From Phytopseudomonas punonensis (GTDB taxonomy: Bacteria; Pseudomonadota; Gammaproteobacteria; Pseudomonadales; Pseudomonadaceae): a DNA stretch of 64,000 nucleotides. Within the stretch, counting starts at the first letter, position 1; each line of letters begins with the position of its first letter. Made by a program: the position numbers and the translations under genes. Below the pieces are notes generated by a model. The model was given only the letters and a program-made list of their open reading frames with translations, was not told the origin of the DNA and ran no database searches. The stretch covers positions 808,115 through 872,114 of the forward strand of contig NZ_FRBQ01000001.1 in assembly GCF_900142655.1 (NCBI RefSeq), written 5' to 3'. Positions 42,567 to 51,581 of this stretch are shown piece by piece.

Positions 42567-44030
42567 CTAATTCCCCCGCAATCCCCCATGCTCGCGCAGC
42601 CGCTCGATCATGTACGGGTAGAAGGGATTGGAAGTCACCCGCTGCAGCGCCTCCATGCTCACCAGCAACACGCCGCGCTCACCACGAATGGACAGCGCGC
42701 CGAGGTGCACGCCGTAATCTTCCGGCTCGTCAGGCTGCAAGCCATACAGCGAGTCGCTCATCGGGAATGGCAAAGCAACGTGGGACAGCGAAAACACCTC
42801 ACGGGGAAAGGCCAGGCCGATGGGTGTGAGCTGTTCCTCGGTGGCGCCCGCCTCGGTGGTCCGTGCCGCGGCGTCCAGGGTTTGCGGTGAAACGTTGCCG
42901 ATCAGCGTGGTGCGATAACGCCGTGGTGCCACGGGCAGCAAGTCGCCTGGCGATTTGGCGTGAGCGCCGAGCAGCGGGCCGAAGTCGACGAAACGATTGA
43001 GATCGAACAGCACCAGTTCGCTGCCGTTATCAGGCAGGTGCTCATACAGCGCATCGACCACCGCCGGCGTGCTCACGGTGTAATCGACCAACGACTGGAA
43101 GGTCAGCACCGGCGCCAACTCCCCTAGGGCATTACGCCCAGCCAGAACGGCGATCTGCTCCTGTAGAGCGGTGGTGAACAAGTACGACTGCCGCGCGGCA
43201 TTGAGGGCGAAGGAGTTGTACTTGAACGGGTTGTACTCGGGCAGCACGTCCAGCCAGGCCGCTTTTGCGAACGCCGGGAATACCGCAGGCAGCCCAGCCA
43301 ACCCAGCGAAGCGGGCGTAACCGGCGACGCCGATCATCGGCGAAATCAGGGTCAGCCTCGTCGGCCGGGCCAGCTGATCGTTGCCCAGTGCGTCCAACGC
43401 ATACTTGAGCGCCAGGCCACCGCCAGCGGAGTAGCCGACCAATTGCAGCTCGTCGCCAGGCTCGATCAGCCGCTTGGCCTCGCGCACCGCCAGGCGGGTA
43501 GCGGCCAGCCAGTCCTGCCAGGCCACACTGGTCAGCGCGCCAGGCGTGGTGCCATGGCCGGGCAGGCGCAGGCCTATCACCACGAAGCCGGCATCCCGAT
43601 ACAGCCCGGCGATGTGTCGCAGGCTGTAGGGTGAGTCGGTCAGCCCGTGCAGCATCACCGCGGCGCCCTTCGGTTTGCCCTCGGGCTCCAGCACGTAAGA
43701 GCGGTTCCAGTCCCACTCGAAGCGCGAGGCGTTGAGCGGGCTGTCGGCAAAATAGCGGTTGTCTGGCACACGCTCGGCATCGTCCAGGCGCTGGTAGACC
43801 TTGGCAGGCAACGCCGCGAACAGCGCCTGCTCGGCAAGCAGATAATCCTGCCAGGTGGCAGCATCGAGTTCGTCGGCACTTAGCTCGCGCGGCACGAAGG
43901 TATGCCACGGGCCAAGATCGGGCTTGTTATGGGCGTCATAGATGCGCAGGGCGAAAAAGGTCAGCGCGATCACCGCCACCACCAGGCCGCCCAGGCGCAT
44001 CCATTTTTTCACCGCCGTCATCACTGCCAC
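42567..44030 (-). CDS. membrane-anchored alpha/beta hydrolase
   Basis: 487 residues. An N-terminal membrane anchor (about 12-30) precedes a soluble alpha/beta hydrolase domain. It has the oxyanion HGLTDSPYSLRH (HG at 128-129) and nucleophile elbow GYSAGG (Ser201), with a long C-terminal extension. The fold suggests a lipase or esterase acting in the periplasm if the helix is an uncleaved signal anchor. The substrate is unknown. The start may alternatively be the ATG at 44021. It is monocistronic and divergent from trxC. Confidence 0.82.
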   Translation of the reverse strand: MAVMTAVKKWMRLGGLVVAVIALTFFALRIYDAHNKPDLGPWHTFVPRELSADELDAATWQDYLLAEQALFAALPAKVYQRLDDAERVPDNRYFADSPLNASRFEWDWNRSYVLEPEGKPKGAAVMLHGLTDSPYSLRHIAGLYRDAGFVVIGLRLPGHGTTPGALTSVAWQDWLAATRLAVREAKRLIEPGDELQLVGYSAGGGLALKYALDALGNDQLARPTRLTLISPMIGVAGYARFAGLAGLPAVFPAFAKAAWLDVLPEYNPFKYNSFALNAARQSYLFTTALQEQIAVLAGRNALGELAPVLTFQSLVDYTVSTPAVVDALYEHLPDNGSELVLFDLNRFVDFGPLLGAHAKSPGDLLPVAPRRYRTTLIGNVSPQTLDAAARTTEAGATEEQLTPIGLAFPREVFSLSHVALPFPMSDSLYGLQPDEPEDYGVHLGALSIRGERGVLLVSMEALQRVTSNPFYPYMIERLREHGGLRGN

Positions 44031-44185
44031 TCCAGAACTGCAAACGGCCCATCATAACGCTCGTGCGCCAATAACGCTGGTGCCGTCCGGCATAACGAAT
44101 TGAAGCAGAGAGGTTTTGCCGGCGCCTTGCGATGGCGTGCCACAGCCCATAGGCTTCGGCCATGCAAACCTATTCGGAGCCCGCA

Positions 44186-44620
44186 ATGAGTGACTCAGCG
44201 ATTATCCCCTGCCCCAGCTGCAGCAGCCTTAACCGCATTCCCACCGCCCGCCTGCGCGAAGCGCCGCGCTGCGGCCACTGCAAAGCCGAGGTGCTGCCAG
44301 GTGCGCCTTTCGAACTCGGCCAGGGCAACTTCAGCGCGCAGCTCAAAGGCGATCTGCCGCTACTGGTCGATGTATGGGCAGCCTGGTGCGGGCCGTGCCG
44401 CAGCTTTGCGCCAACCTTCAGCCAAGCCGCGGGCGAGCTGCGTACCCGCTGCCGCCTGGGCAAGCTGGATAGCGAAGCCCATCAACAACTTTCCGCGCAG
44501 TTGGGCATCCGGTCGATTCCGAGCCTGATCCTGTTCCGCGACGGCAAGGAAGTGGCCCGGCAGAGCGGCGCCCTGCCCCTGCCCCAATTGCTTGCCTGGC
44601 TCAATAGCCAGGGCGTCTAG
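44186..44620 (+). CDS. trxC: thioredoxin 2
   Basis: 144 residues. An N-terminal zinc finger uses C9, C12, C29 and C32 (CPSC...CGHC) and the thioredoxin domain has the active site WCGPC (C68, C71) with cis-Pro RSIPSLILF. The zinc domain distinguishes TrxC from TrxA; in E. coli TrxC is induced by oxidative stress and also senses redox through the zinc site. Start at 44186 follows CGGAG; the upstream in-frame ATG at 44162 is less likely. Confidence 0.93.
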   Translation: MSDSAIIPCPSCSSLNRIPTARLREAPRCGHCKAEVLPGAPFELGQGNFSAQLKGDLPLLVDVWAAWCGPCRSFAPTFSQAAGELRTRCRLGKLDSEAHQQLSAQLGIRSIPSLILFRDGKEVARQSGALPLPQLLAWLNSQGV

Positions 44621-44736
44621 GGCTAAGCGAGCGAGCCGGCTGACACCTGACCTTGCCACAGGTCAAAAAGCCGACTAATCCATGGAGGGACTATGCGGGC
44701 GAGAGCGCCCGGATGGATAGCACGGCGGGAGGCGCC

Positions 44737-45534
44737 ATGTTCAAGCACATACTGATCGCCCATGACCTGCGCAGCACCGCCGACCTGGCGCTGCGCCGAG
44801 CCGCCCAACTGGCGCAGCAACATGGCGCGCGCCTGAGCGTGCTGCATGTGCTCGACCCGACCCAGAGCGAGCAGGCCCATGATCAGGCCCGGCAGGTGCT
44901 GGATAAGAGCATCAGCGGGTTCGCGCCGCCGGACAGCACCCTGCAGCTGCGCAGTGGCAAACCTTCGGAAGTGGTGCTTCAGCACCTGCAAGAAGGCGAT
45001 TACGACCTGCTGGTGCTTGGCGGGCATCTTGAGCGTCACGAGTTCTTCTCCGGCACCAGCCTCGACCGCATATCCCGCAATTGCCCGGTGCCGCTGTTGC
45101 TGGTCGCTCATTCGAGTCCCGGCCCGTATAAGCAGGCCGTAGCCGCTATCGACTTCTCGCTGTGCGCCTGTAGCGCGCTGGCGGGCGCTTACCGATTGCT
45201 GGCAGAAGGCGCAGAGCTGCATGCGGTGCATGTTTTTGAACCGGCCAAGGGCAGCCGCGAACAGGTCGACAGCCAATTGCAGATTCAGCAGGCGCTGATC
45301 GATCAGTTGCTAAAGGATGAAGCGCAAAAGCTGCCGCCAAATGGCCCGACCATTAGCCATGCGGTGCATCAGGGCGGCATATTGCGCTGCCTGCAGGAGC
45401 AGCTCAGAGACCGTAACAGCGATCTGCTGGTACTCGGCAGCCATGGCCGCGGCGCCCTGAGCCAGGCGCTGCTCGGCAGCCTGGCCCAGCATTTTCTGCA
45501 CAAGGCGCCGTGCGACGTGTTTGTGGTGCGTTGA
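44737..45534 (+). CDS. tandem-domain universal stress protein
   Basis: 265 residues with two Usp domains (about 1-140 and 143-265). The first opens MFKHILIAHDLRSTADLALRRA. The second ends with the ATP-binding motif GSHGRGALSQALLGSLAQH, so at least that half should bind ATP. Double UspA proteins act in stress survival by undefined mechanisms. GGGAGG precedes the ATG; the longer in-frame frame to 44653 is rejected. A large hairpin follows the gene. Confidence 0.9.
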   Translation: MFKHILIAHDLRSTADLALRRAAQLAQQHGARLSVLHVLDPTQSEQAHDQARQVLDKSISGFAPPDSTLQLRSGKPSEVVLQHLQEGDYDLLVLGGHLERHEFFSGTSLDRISRNCPVPLLLVAHSSPGPYKQAVAAIDFSLCACSALAGAYRLLAEGAELHAVHVFEPAKGSREQVDSQLQIQQALIDQLLKDEAQKLPPNGPTISHAVHQGGILRCLQEQLRDRNSDLLVLGSHGRGALSQALLGSLAQHFLHKAPCDVFVVR

Positions 45535-45544
45535 TACGGCCCCA

Positions 45545-45615
45545 GGTATCGCTGCGCTCAACGCCGGGCTACCGAAAGGATAAGGCCGTAGCCTGCGGTT
45601 GAGCGTAGCGATACC
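45545..45615. repeat. large intergenic inverted repeat
   Basis: Arms ggtatcgctgcgctcaacgc (from 45545) and gcggttgagcgtagcgatacc (to 45614) pair over about 28 bases with few mismatches around a loop of about 15 bases. It lies between two convergent genes and could act as a terminator or be a dispersed palindromic element; there is no clear T run. Confidence 0.65.
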
Positions 45616-45628
45616 CAGGAATATGCAA

Positions 45629-46399
45629 TCAGCCGCGCTGCAGCAGGTCGTGCAACTCGACGTATTGCTGCGTCAGCTTGTGGCGCGGGTCGAGGAAGAT
45701 CAGCGGCGTGCAGGCCTGGTGCGATTCGCGCATCTTCACCGAGCTCATCAGGTTGACCGGCAATACCGGCAGCCCCTCGGCGACCAGCTCGTCCAGCAGC
45801 TGCTGCGGAAGCGAGGCGCGCGGTTGGAACTGGTTGACCACGATGCCCTCCACCTGCAGCGCCTCGTTGTGATCTTCCTTCAACTCCTCGATCTCGCGCA
45901 GCAGGCCGTACAGCGCATTGCGCGAAAAGGTGTCGCAATCGAAGGGAATCAGCACGCGATCAGCGGAGATCAATGCTGAAACGGTATAGAAATTCAGCGC
46001 TGGCGGGGTATCGAGGTAGATCTGCTCGTAATCTTCGGAGAGGTCTTCGAGCAGTTTGCGCAGCTTGTTGATCTTGTGCTTCTGCTCCAGCTTGGGCTGC
46101 AGCTCGGCCAACTCGGCCGTAGCGGTGATCACGTGCAGGTTGTCGAAGGGCGTTTCGTAGATATCCACCTTGCCCTTCTTGGCGAACGGCCCGCTGGACA
46201 GCGTCTGCTTGAAGAAGTCGGCGATGCCCATGGGAATGTCGTCGCCGGTCAGCCCCGTGAGGTAGTGAGAAGAGTTGGCCTGTGCATCGAGATCCACCAG
46301 CAGCGTTCGATAACCTTGCGAAGCGCTGACTGCCGCCAGATTGCAGGCGATGCTGGACTTGCCTACCCCACCTTTCTGATTGAAAACCACGCGCCTCAT
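45629..46399 (-). CDS. orphan ParA-family ATPase
   Basis: 256 residues. The deviant Walker A is [11 protein letters not shown] with signature Lys K9 and catalytic K14; Walker A' is [10 protein letters not shown] and Walker B is YLDTPPAL. There is no N-terminal helix-turn-helix, so it is the small chromosomal ParA/MinD type. No ParB or parS is adjacent, and it may position some other cargo. A strong AGGAGGT precedes the start at 46399. It is divergent from the aryl polyene operon. Confidence 0.88.
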   Translation of the reverse strand: MRRVVFNQKGGVGKSSIACNLAAVSASQGYRTLLVDLDAQANSSHYLTGLTGDDIPMGIADFFKQTLSSGPFAKKGKVDIYETPFDNLHVITATAELAELQPKLEQKHKINKLRKLLEDLSEDYEQIYLDTPPALNFYTVSALISADRVLIPFDCDTFSRNALYGLLREIEELKEDHNEALQVEGIVVNQFQPRASLPQQLLDELVAEGLPVLPVNLMSSVKMRESHQACTPLIFLDPRHKLTQQYVELHDLLQRG

Positions 46400-46503
46400 C
46401 CGAACCTCCTCTTCAACTAGTACATTGATACTAGGCAAAACTTGATGACATTCACGAGAACCAAGCGAAACGGGTCATCCATCAGAAAATCGCTACTTAA
46501 TGT

Positions 46504-46532
46504 TTGCGAGCCCTAGTTAACCCCCGGATAAT
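46504..46532 (+). promoter_or_regulatory. candidate sigma-70 promoter for the aryl polyene operon
   Basis: TTGCGA (46504-46509), a 17-base spacer and GATAAT (46527-46532) match 4 of 6 and 5 of 6 consensus positions. Transcription would start near 46539 and leave a leader of about 94 bases before the first gene. No regulator-binding palindrome is obvious. Confidence 0.4.
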
Positions 46533-46632
46533 GCCACGCGCAGCATCGCTCCCCATCGACAAGGCTCTTGTCGCACAGGACAGTCGTACAGACAAGGAAA
46601 TGCCCGGCGGGCCAAGCAGAGTTTCAGTAGAA

Positions 46633-47346
46633 ATGCAGTTCAGGATCGATCAATGGCGTGCCTGGGCCCCCGGCCTGGACAGTACGGATGACTGGCTCGC
46701 CTGGAGCAAGGCGCCCGAACGCCTGCACGATAGTGGCGAGCAGCCCGATGTCAGCTTCCTGCCGGCCATGCAGCGCCGCCGCCTGAGCCGCCTGGCGCGC
46801 ATGGTATTCCAGGTTGCCTGGCCATTGGCCGAGGGCCACACCGCACTGCCGCTGGTGTTCGCTTCGCGGCACGGTGAAACGCCGCGCAACCTGGCCATTC
46901 TCAAAGACCTTGCAGCTAAAGAGCCGCTATCGCCGACGCAGTTCAGCCTTTCTGTGCACAACGCGATCATCGGTCAGTGGTCGATCATGCGCGGCGACAC
47001 CAGCGAAATGACCGCCCTGGCCGGCGCAGAAGATGGCCTGGAAATGGCCATGCTCGAGGCGCTGACCTTTCTGGCTGACGGTGCGCCCGCAGTATTGCTG
47101 GTGATCGGCGAGGAAGCGCAGCCAGAGCCCTACGCCCCGTTCATCGATGACGTACCGTTCCCTTACGCACTTGCCCTGCTGCTGACGCCCGGCGATGACT
47201 GGAGCCTGCAGCTACAAACGGCCGCTGGCGAGCGTTCGCCCTGGCCGCACCCGTTGAGCCTGATCCAAAGCCTGTGCACGCAGAGCACCTCCCTCCAACA
47301 CACGTGGAAAGAGCGCCAATGGACCTGGTCACGCAAAAGTCTGTAA
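46633..47346 (+). CDS. beta-ketoacyl synthase chain length factor-like protein (aryl polyene)
   Basis: 237 residues of the truncated ketosynthase-like family PF13723: MQFRIDQWRAWAPGLDSTDDW, then FASRHGETPRNLAILKDLA and PTQFSLSVHNAIIGQWSI. There is no active-site Cys. In Xenorhabdus such a protein (ApeC) pairs with the ketosynthase ApeO as chain-length factor. It is the first gene of the operon. The start is set by homology; upstream in-frame ATGs at 46531 and 46600 add non-family residues. Its end overlaps the next gene by 28 bases. Confidence 0.85.
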   Translation: MQFRIDQWRAWAPGLDSTDDWLAWSKAPERLHDSGEQPDVSFLPAMQRRRLSRLARMVFQVAWPLAEGHTALPLVFASRHGETPRNLAILKDLAAKEPLSPTQFSLSVHNAIIGQWSIMRGDTSEMTALAGAEDGLEMAMLEALTFLADGAPAVLLVIGEEAQPEPYAPFIDDVPFPYALALLLTPGDDWSLQLQTAAGERSPWPHPLSLIQSLCTQSTSLQHTWKERQWTWSRKSL

Positions 47347-48128
47347 AGCGCTACAGCCCGCCGTACCTGTGGCGGCTGATCGCCACAGCGGCGAGCTTCA
47401 CCCTGTTCGGTATCGGCGGTGTGCTGCTGCGCGTGCTGATATTTCCGGTACTGTCGCTGCTGCCCGGTGACGCTGCCGCCCATCAGCGGCGCGCTCGGCG
47501 CGTGGTCAGCCTGACCTTTCGCAGCTTCGTTGAATTCATGTACCGCAGCGGCGTACTCACCTATGAAGTCGAAGGCGCCGAACGCCTCGGCCGCCCGGGG
47601 CAGATGATCATCGCCAACCATCCGTCGCTGATCGACGTGGTGGTGACCATCGCCTTCACCCGCGACACCAACTGCGTGGTCAAGCAGAGCCTGTGGGACA
47701 ATCCCTGCATGCGCGGGCCGATCCGCTCGGCGGGCTACATCAGCAACAGCGGCAGCATGGACATGCTCGACGAGGCCGCCGGCGCACTGCAGCAAGGCCA
47801 GACCCTGGTGATCTTCCCGGAAGGCACACGCACCACGCCCGGCTGCCCGCCCGAGTTCCATCGCGGCGCCGCGGCCATCGCGTTGCGCGGTGCCCGTGTG
47901 ATTACCCCGGTGGTGATCAGCGTCTCACCTACCACGCTGACCAAGGCCGAGCCCTGGTACCGCATTCCTGCGCGGCGTTTTCACATTCACTTGCGTGTGG
48001 GCGAAGACATCGACCCTGCGCAATTCAACGCCATGGGCGCGGCGCCGGTTGCGTCGCGCAAACTCAACGATCATCTACATCAGCATTTCATAAAGGAGCT
48101 CGCCAAAGATGAGCGCTCTGCAGCTTGA
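47319..48128 (+). CDS. lysophospholipid acyltransferase family protein (aryl polyene operon)
   Basis: 269 residues. One or two N-terminal membrane helices (about 18-50) are followed by a PlsC-type acyltransferase domain with catalytic NHPSLID (HX4D) and VIFPEGTRT. It probably acylates the lipid or sugar headgroup to which the polyene is attached in the membrane, as proposed for APE and xanthomonadin clusters. Its start overlaps the chain-length factor by 28 bases and its end overlaps the ACP by 20, so translation is coupled. Confidence 0.86.
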   Translation: MDLVTQKSVKRYSPPYLWRLIATAASFTLFGIGGVLLRVLIFPVLSLLPGDAAAHQRRARRVVSLTFRSFVEFMYRSGVLTYEVEGAERLGRPGQMIIANHPSLIDVVVTIAFTRDTNCVVKQSLWDNPCMRGPIRSAGYISNSGSMDMLDEAAGALQQGQTLVIFPEGTRTTPGCPPEFHRGAAAIALRGARVITPVVISVSPTTLTKAEPWYRIPARRFHIHLRVGEDIDPAQFNAMGAAPVASRKLNDHLHQHFIKELAKDERSAA

Positions 48129-48369
48129 GATCAAAAACCTGATCATCGACTCTCTCGGCCTCGAGGACGTCACGCCTCAGGATATCGACGACGATCTGAC
48201 CCTGTTCGGCGAAGGCCTCGGCCTGGATTCGGTCGATGCCCTGGAGCTCGGCCTGGCGATCCAGAAGCGTTTTGGCATCAAGATCGACGCCGAAGCCAAG
48301 GACACCCGCACCCATTTCGCCAACGTCGCCAGCCTCGCTGCCTTCGTTGCCAGCCGCCAGGCCGCTTGA
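48109..48369 (+). CDS. acyl carrier protein 1 (aryl polyene)
   Basis: 86 residues, four-helix ACP fold, phosphopantetheine site Ser41 in GLGLDSVDALELG. It carries the growing chain, corresponding to one of the ApeE/ApeF pair in Xenorhabdus. TAAAGGAG lies 13-17 bases before the ATG. Confidence 0.9.
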   Translation: MSALQLEIKNLIIDSLGLEDVTPQDIDDDLTLFGEGLGLDSVDALELGLAIQKRFGIKIDAEAKDTRTHFANVASLAAFVASRQAA

Positions 48370-48380
48370 GGACAATGACC

Positions 48381-48638
48381 ATGCAAACCCGTGAGGAAAT
48401 CTTCGCCACCTTGCGCGACGCCCTGGTGGAGCTGTTCGAACTGAGCCCCGAGCGCATCAGCCTGGACGCCAACCTCTACGAAGATCTGGAAATCGACAGC
48501 ATCGACGCCGTCGATCTGATCGACCACATCAAACGTCAGACCGGCAAGAAGATTGCCGCCGAAGCGTTCAAAACCGTACGCACCGTCGGTGACGTGGTCG
48601 AAGCGGTGTACCAGATGGTCAACGCGGAACCGGCATGA
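48381..48638 (+). CDS. acyl carrier protein 2 (aryl polyene)
   Basis: 85 residues with phosphopantetheine site Ser40 in LEIDSIDAVDL, the second of the usual two ACPs in APE clusters. GAGGA at 48368-48372 is best spaced for the ATG at 48381; the ATG at 48375 would add Met-Thr. It overlaps the next gene by 4 bases (ATGA). Confidence 0.88.
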   Translation: MQTREEIFATLRDALVELFELSPERISLDANLYEDLEIDSIDAVDLIDHIKRQTGKKIAAEAFKTVRTVGDVVEAVYQMVNAEPA

Positions 48639-49180
48639 GCCGTCTGTTCGGCCTGTTGGTCGCGCTGGTTAGCGTGGCCTACCCGTTCGCCGTGTACTTC
48701 GGCGCCGGCCACCTGTCGCCAACGCTGTTTGCCGCGCTGCTTGGCGGCCTGTGGCTGGCGCGGCTGCTGAGCAACCCGCGTGACCGCAACAGCCAGCGCA
48801 TGACTGGCGCGGTGCTGGTGTTCTGCTTGTTGCTGGTGCTCGCCGATGAGCCAGCGCTGCTGCGCTGGTACCCGGTGCTGGTCAGCGTAGCGCTTGGCCT
48901 GCTGTTCGCCAGCAGCCTGAAGATCGGCATGCCGATGGCCGAACGCCTGGCACGCCTGCGCGAGCCCGAGCTGCCCGACGTCGCCGTGCGTTACACCCGC
49001 CGCGTCACCGAAGTGTGGGCCGTGTTCATGCTCACAAACGGCCTGCTGGTGGTGGCGCTTAACCTGTGGGCGCCACTGTCGTGGTGGGCGCTGTATACCG
49101 GACTGATTTCCTACCTCCTGATGGGCCTGCTATTCGCCGGCGAATGGTTGGTGCGTCAACGTGTAAGGAGATTTGCATGA
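48635..49180 (+). CDS. COG4648 family membrane protein (aryl polyene operon)
   Basis: 181 residues with about five membrane helices (about 3-25, 27-43, 58-74, 78-95 and 125-170). Its short polar stretch ERLARLREPELPDVAVRYTRRVTEVW is typical of the COG4648 proteins found in APE operons. Function unknown; some databases name it a gyrase-like protein, which the sequence does not support. It overlaps both neighbours by 4 bases. Confidence 0.8.
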   Translation: MSRLFGLLVALVSVAYPFAVYFGAGHLSPTLFAALLGGLWLARLLSNPRDRNSQRMTGAVLVFCLLLVLADEPALLRWYPVLVSVALGLLFASSLKIGMPMAERLARLREPELPDVAVRYTRRVTEVWAVFMLTNGLLVVALNLWAPLSWWALYTGLISYLLMGLLFAGEWLVRQRVRRFA

Positions 49181-50835
49181 CCTGGCTGAGCCTTGAAAAC
49201 CTGCTGCTAGAGGCGGACGCCAGCCGCCAGGTAACCCCTGAGCTGAACCACGCCGAGCTCTGCCAGCGTGCTCTCAGCCTCGCGGCCTATTGGCAGGCCA
49301 AGGGCGTCAGGCGCGTAGCCCTGCACCTGGAAGATGCCGCCGAGCTGGCCATCGCCCTGCTCGCCGCCTGGCAGGCCGATATCCATGTGCTGTTGCCGGC
49401 CGATGCCCAGCCGCAAACCCGTCAGCGCCAGGGCGCTCAGGTCGACCTATGGCTGGAGCGACTCGACGAGTCGATGGCCGCCGCGCCGCTGACCGCCAAA
49501 GCGCTCGACCGTAAGCGCTGCCGCCTGACCCTGTGCACCTCCGGCTCCAGCGGCGAACCCAAGCTAATCGACAAGAGCCTCGGCCAACTAGCCAACGAGG
49601 TACAAGCGCTGGAAGCGCTATGGGGCGAACGCCTCGGCGATGCGCTAATCATTGGCAGCGTGGCTGCCCAACACATTTACGGCCTGCTGTTCCGTGTGCT
49701 CTGGCCGATTTGCGCCGGCCGCGTGTTCCTGCCAAAGGCCCAGCCGTTCCCGGAAGACCTGCAACTGACCAGCCTGCCGCACCTGCACTTCGCCTGGATC
49801 ACCAGCCCGGCGCTACTCAAGCGCATGGGCGACAACCTCGACTGGGCGGCGCTGAGCCGGGTGCGCAAGGTGTTCTCCTCCGGCGGCGCGCTGCCGGCCG
49901 ACGCCGCCGCCTCGGTGCAAGGGCGCCTGGGCCAGTGGCCGACAGAAATCTACGGCAGCTCGGAAACTGGCGGCATTGGTTGGCGGGAGGGCGGCGAAAA
50001 GTGGCAGCCATTCGCTGACGTAAGGCTTGAGCTGAACGAAGAAGGTGCCCTGCGCCTGACCTCGTCCTACCTGCCCGCCGGCCACTGCGAGCAGATGGCC
50101 GACGCCGCGCAGATCGACGCCGATGGCCGTTTCACCCTCGGCGCGCGTCTGGATCGCATCGTCAAACTCGAAGAAAAACGTATTTCCCTGCCCCTGCTCG
50201 AACAGGCTCTGGCCTTGCACGAGTGGGTGAGCGAGGCGCGCCTGGGCGTGCTGCAGCAAGGCCGCGCCTTTCTCGGCGCACTGGTTGCGCTTTCGCCGGC
50301 AGGCCTGCACGCGCTGCGTAATCAGGGTCGTCGGCACATTACCGAAGGCCTGCGCCAGCACCTGGCCGGCCACTGCGAAGCCATCGCCCTGCCACGCCGC
50401 TGGCGCCTGCTGGCGCACCTGCCTTACAGCAGCCAGGGCAAGCTCGGCCAAGCCCAGGTCAACGACCTGCTGGCCGCCGCCCGCCCGACTCGCGTCGAGC
50501 CGGCGAGCGCCCGTGAAGAAAACGGCGAGTGGCACCTGGTGCTGGACGTACCGCTGGACCTGGCGCACTTCAGCGGCCACTTCCCGGGTACGCCAGTGCT
50601 GCCGGGCGTGGTGCAGATCGACTGGGCGCAGCAACTGGCTCGCACCCTGATCACCGACTTGCCGCCGCTGTTCGGCGGCATGGAAGTGCTCAAGTTCCAG
50701 CAGCTGGTACGCCCAGGCGACCGCCTGCAGCTGACCCTGCGTTTCGATGCCGAGCGCCACAAGCTGTACTTCACCTTCCGCAACGGCGAGGCCAACTGCT
50801 CGTCCGGCCGCATCCTGCTCAAGGCGGCGCCATGA
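49177..50835 (+). CDS. fused AMP-dependent ligase and hydroxyacyl-ACP dehydratase (aryl polyene)
   Basis: 552 residues in two parts. Residues 1 to about 440 are an adenylate-forming ligase with P-loop [15 protein letters not shown] and the acid loop [12 protein letters not shown]. It should activate the aryl starter acid and load it on an ACP (like ApeH). Residues from about 450 are a hotdog dehydratase with [17 protein letters not shown] near 463-480, like ApeI. In Xenorhabdus these are separate proteins, so this is a fusion. TAAGGAG precedes the ATG, which overlaps the previous stop by 4 bases. Confidence 0.9.
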   Translation: MTWLSLENLLLEADASRQVTPELNHAELCQRALSLAAYWQAKGVRRVALHLEDAAELAIALLAAWQADIHVLLPADAQPQTRQRQGAQVDLWLERLDESMAAAPLTAKALDRKRCRLTLCTSGSSGEPKLIDKSLGQLANEVQALEALWGERLGDALIIGSVAAQHIYGLLFRVLWPICAGRVFLPKAQPFPEDLQLTSLPHLHFAWITSPALLKRMGDNLDWAALSRVRKVFSSGGALPADAAASVQGRLGQWPTEIYGSSETGGIGWREGGEKWQPFADVRLELNEEGALRLTSSYLPAGHCEQMADAAQIDADGRFTLGARLDRIVKLEEKRISLPLLEQALALHEWVSEARLGVLQQGRAFLGALVALSPAGLHALRNQGRRHITEGLRQHLAGHCEAIALPRRWRLLAHLPYSSQGKLGQAQVNDLLAAARPTRVEPASAREENGEWHLVLDVPLDLAHFSGHFPGTPVLPGVVQIDWAQQLARTLITDLPPLFGGMEVLKFQQLVRPGDRLQLTLRFDAERHKLYFTFRNGEANCSSGRILLKAAP

Positions 50836-51581
50836 GCCAGGCGGCAAGCGATCATCGCCCTTGCGCGCTGATCCCCGTGTACAACCATGAAGGCCCGCTG
50901 CCCGGTGTGGTGGCGAGTTTGCTGGCCGCCGGTTTGCCGTGCGTACTGGTCGACGACGCCTCCGGGCCGACCTGCGCGGCAGTGATCGATCGCCTCGCCG
51001 GCGAGGCCGACACCTATCTGCTGCGCCTGCCGGAAAATCAGGGCAAGGGCGGCGCGGTGATGGCCGGTCTGCGTGAAGCGCAGCGTCTGGGCTTCACCCA
51101 TGCGCTACAGGTGGACGCCGACGGCCAGCACGACCTGCAGGCAGTGCAGACGTTTCTCGGCGAATCCCGCGCGCACCCCGACGCGATCATTTGCGGCTAC
51201 CCACAATACGACGCCAGCGTGCCCAAGGGCCGCCTCTACGCGCGCTACCTGACCCACGTGTGGGTGTGGATCAACAGCCTGTCGTTTGAGATCCGCGACT
51301 CCATGTGCGGCTTCCGGGTCTACCCGCTGGCCGCCTGCGTGGCGCTGATCGACTCGGCAAAACTCGGTAAACGCATGGATTTCGATTCGGAAATTCTCGT
51401 GCGCCTGTCCTGGCGCGGCCAGCCGATGCGCTGGCTGCCAACCCGCGTGCACTACCCAGAAGACGGCGTTTCGCACTTTCGCCTCTGGCAGGACAACGTG
51501 CTGATCTCGAAAATGCACACCCGGCTGTTCTTCGGCATGCTCTGCCGCGCGCCCGTGCTGCTGTACCGGCGGTGGCGTTGA
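50832..51581 (+). CDS. family 2 glycosyltransferase (aryl polyene operon)
   Basis: 249 residues of GT-A fold. CALIPVYNHEG opens the domain, and the metal-binding DADGQHD at about 95-101 is intact, as is the acceptor region SMCGFRVYPL. It probably adds a sugar that links the polyene to a lipid anchor, a role proposed for APE glycosyltransferases. The ATG overlaps the preceding stop by 4 bases. Confidence 0.9.
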   Translation: MSQAASDHRPCALIPVYNHEGPLPGVVASLLAAGLPCVLVDDASGPTCAAVIDRLAGEADTYLLRLPENQGKGGAVMAGLREAQRLGFTHALQVDADGQHDLQAVQTFLGESRAHPDAIICGYPQYDASVPKGRLYARYLTHVWVWINSLSFEIRDSMCGFRVYPLAACVALIDSAKLGKRMDFDSEILVRLSWRGQPMRWLPTRVHYPEDGVSHFRLWQDNVLISKMHTRLFFGMLCRAPVLLYRRWR

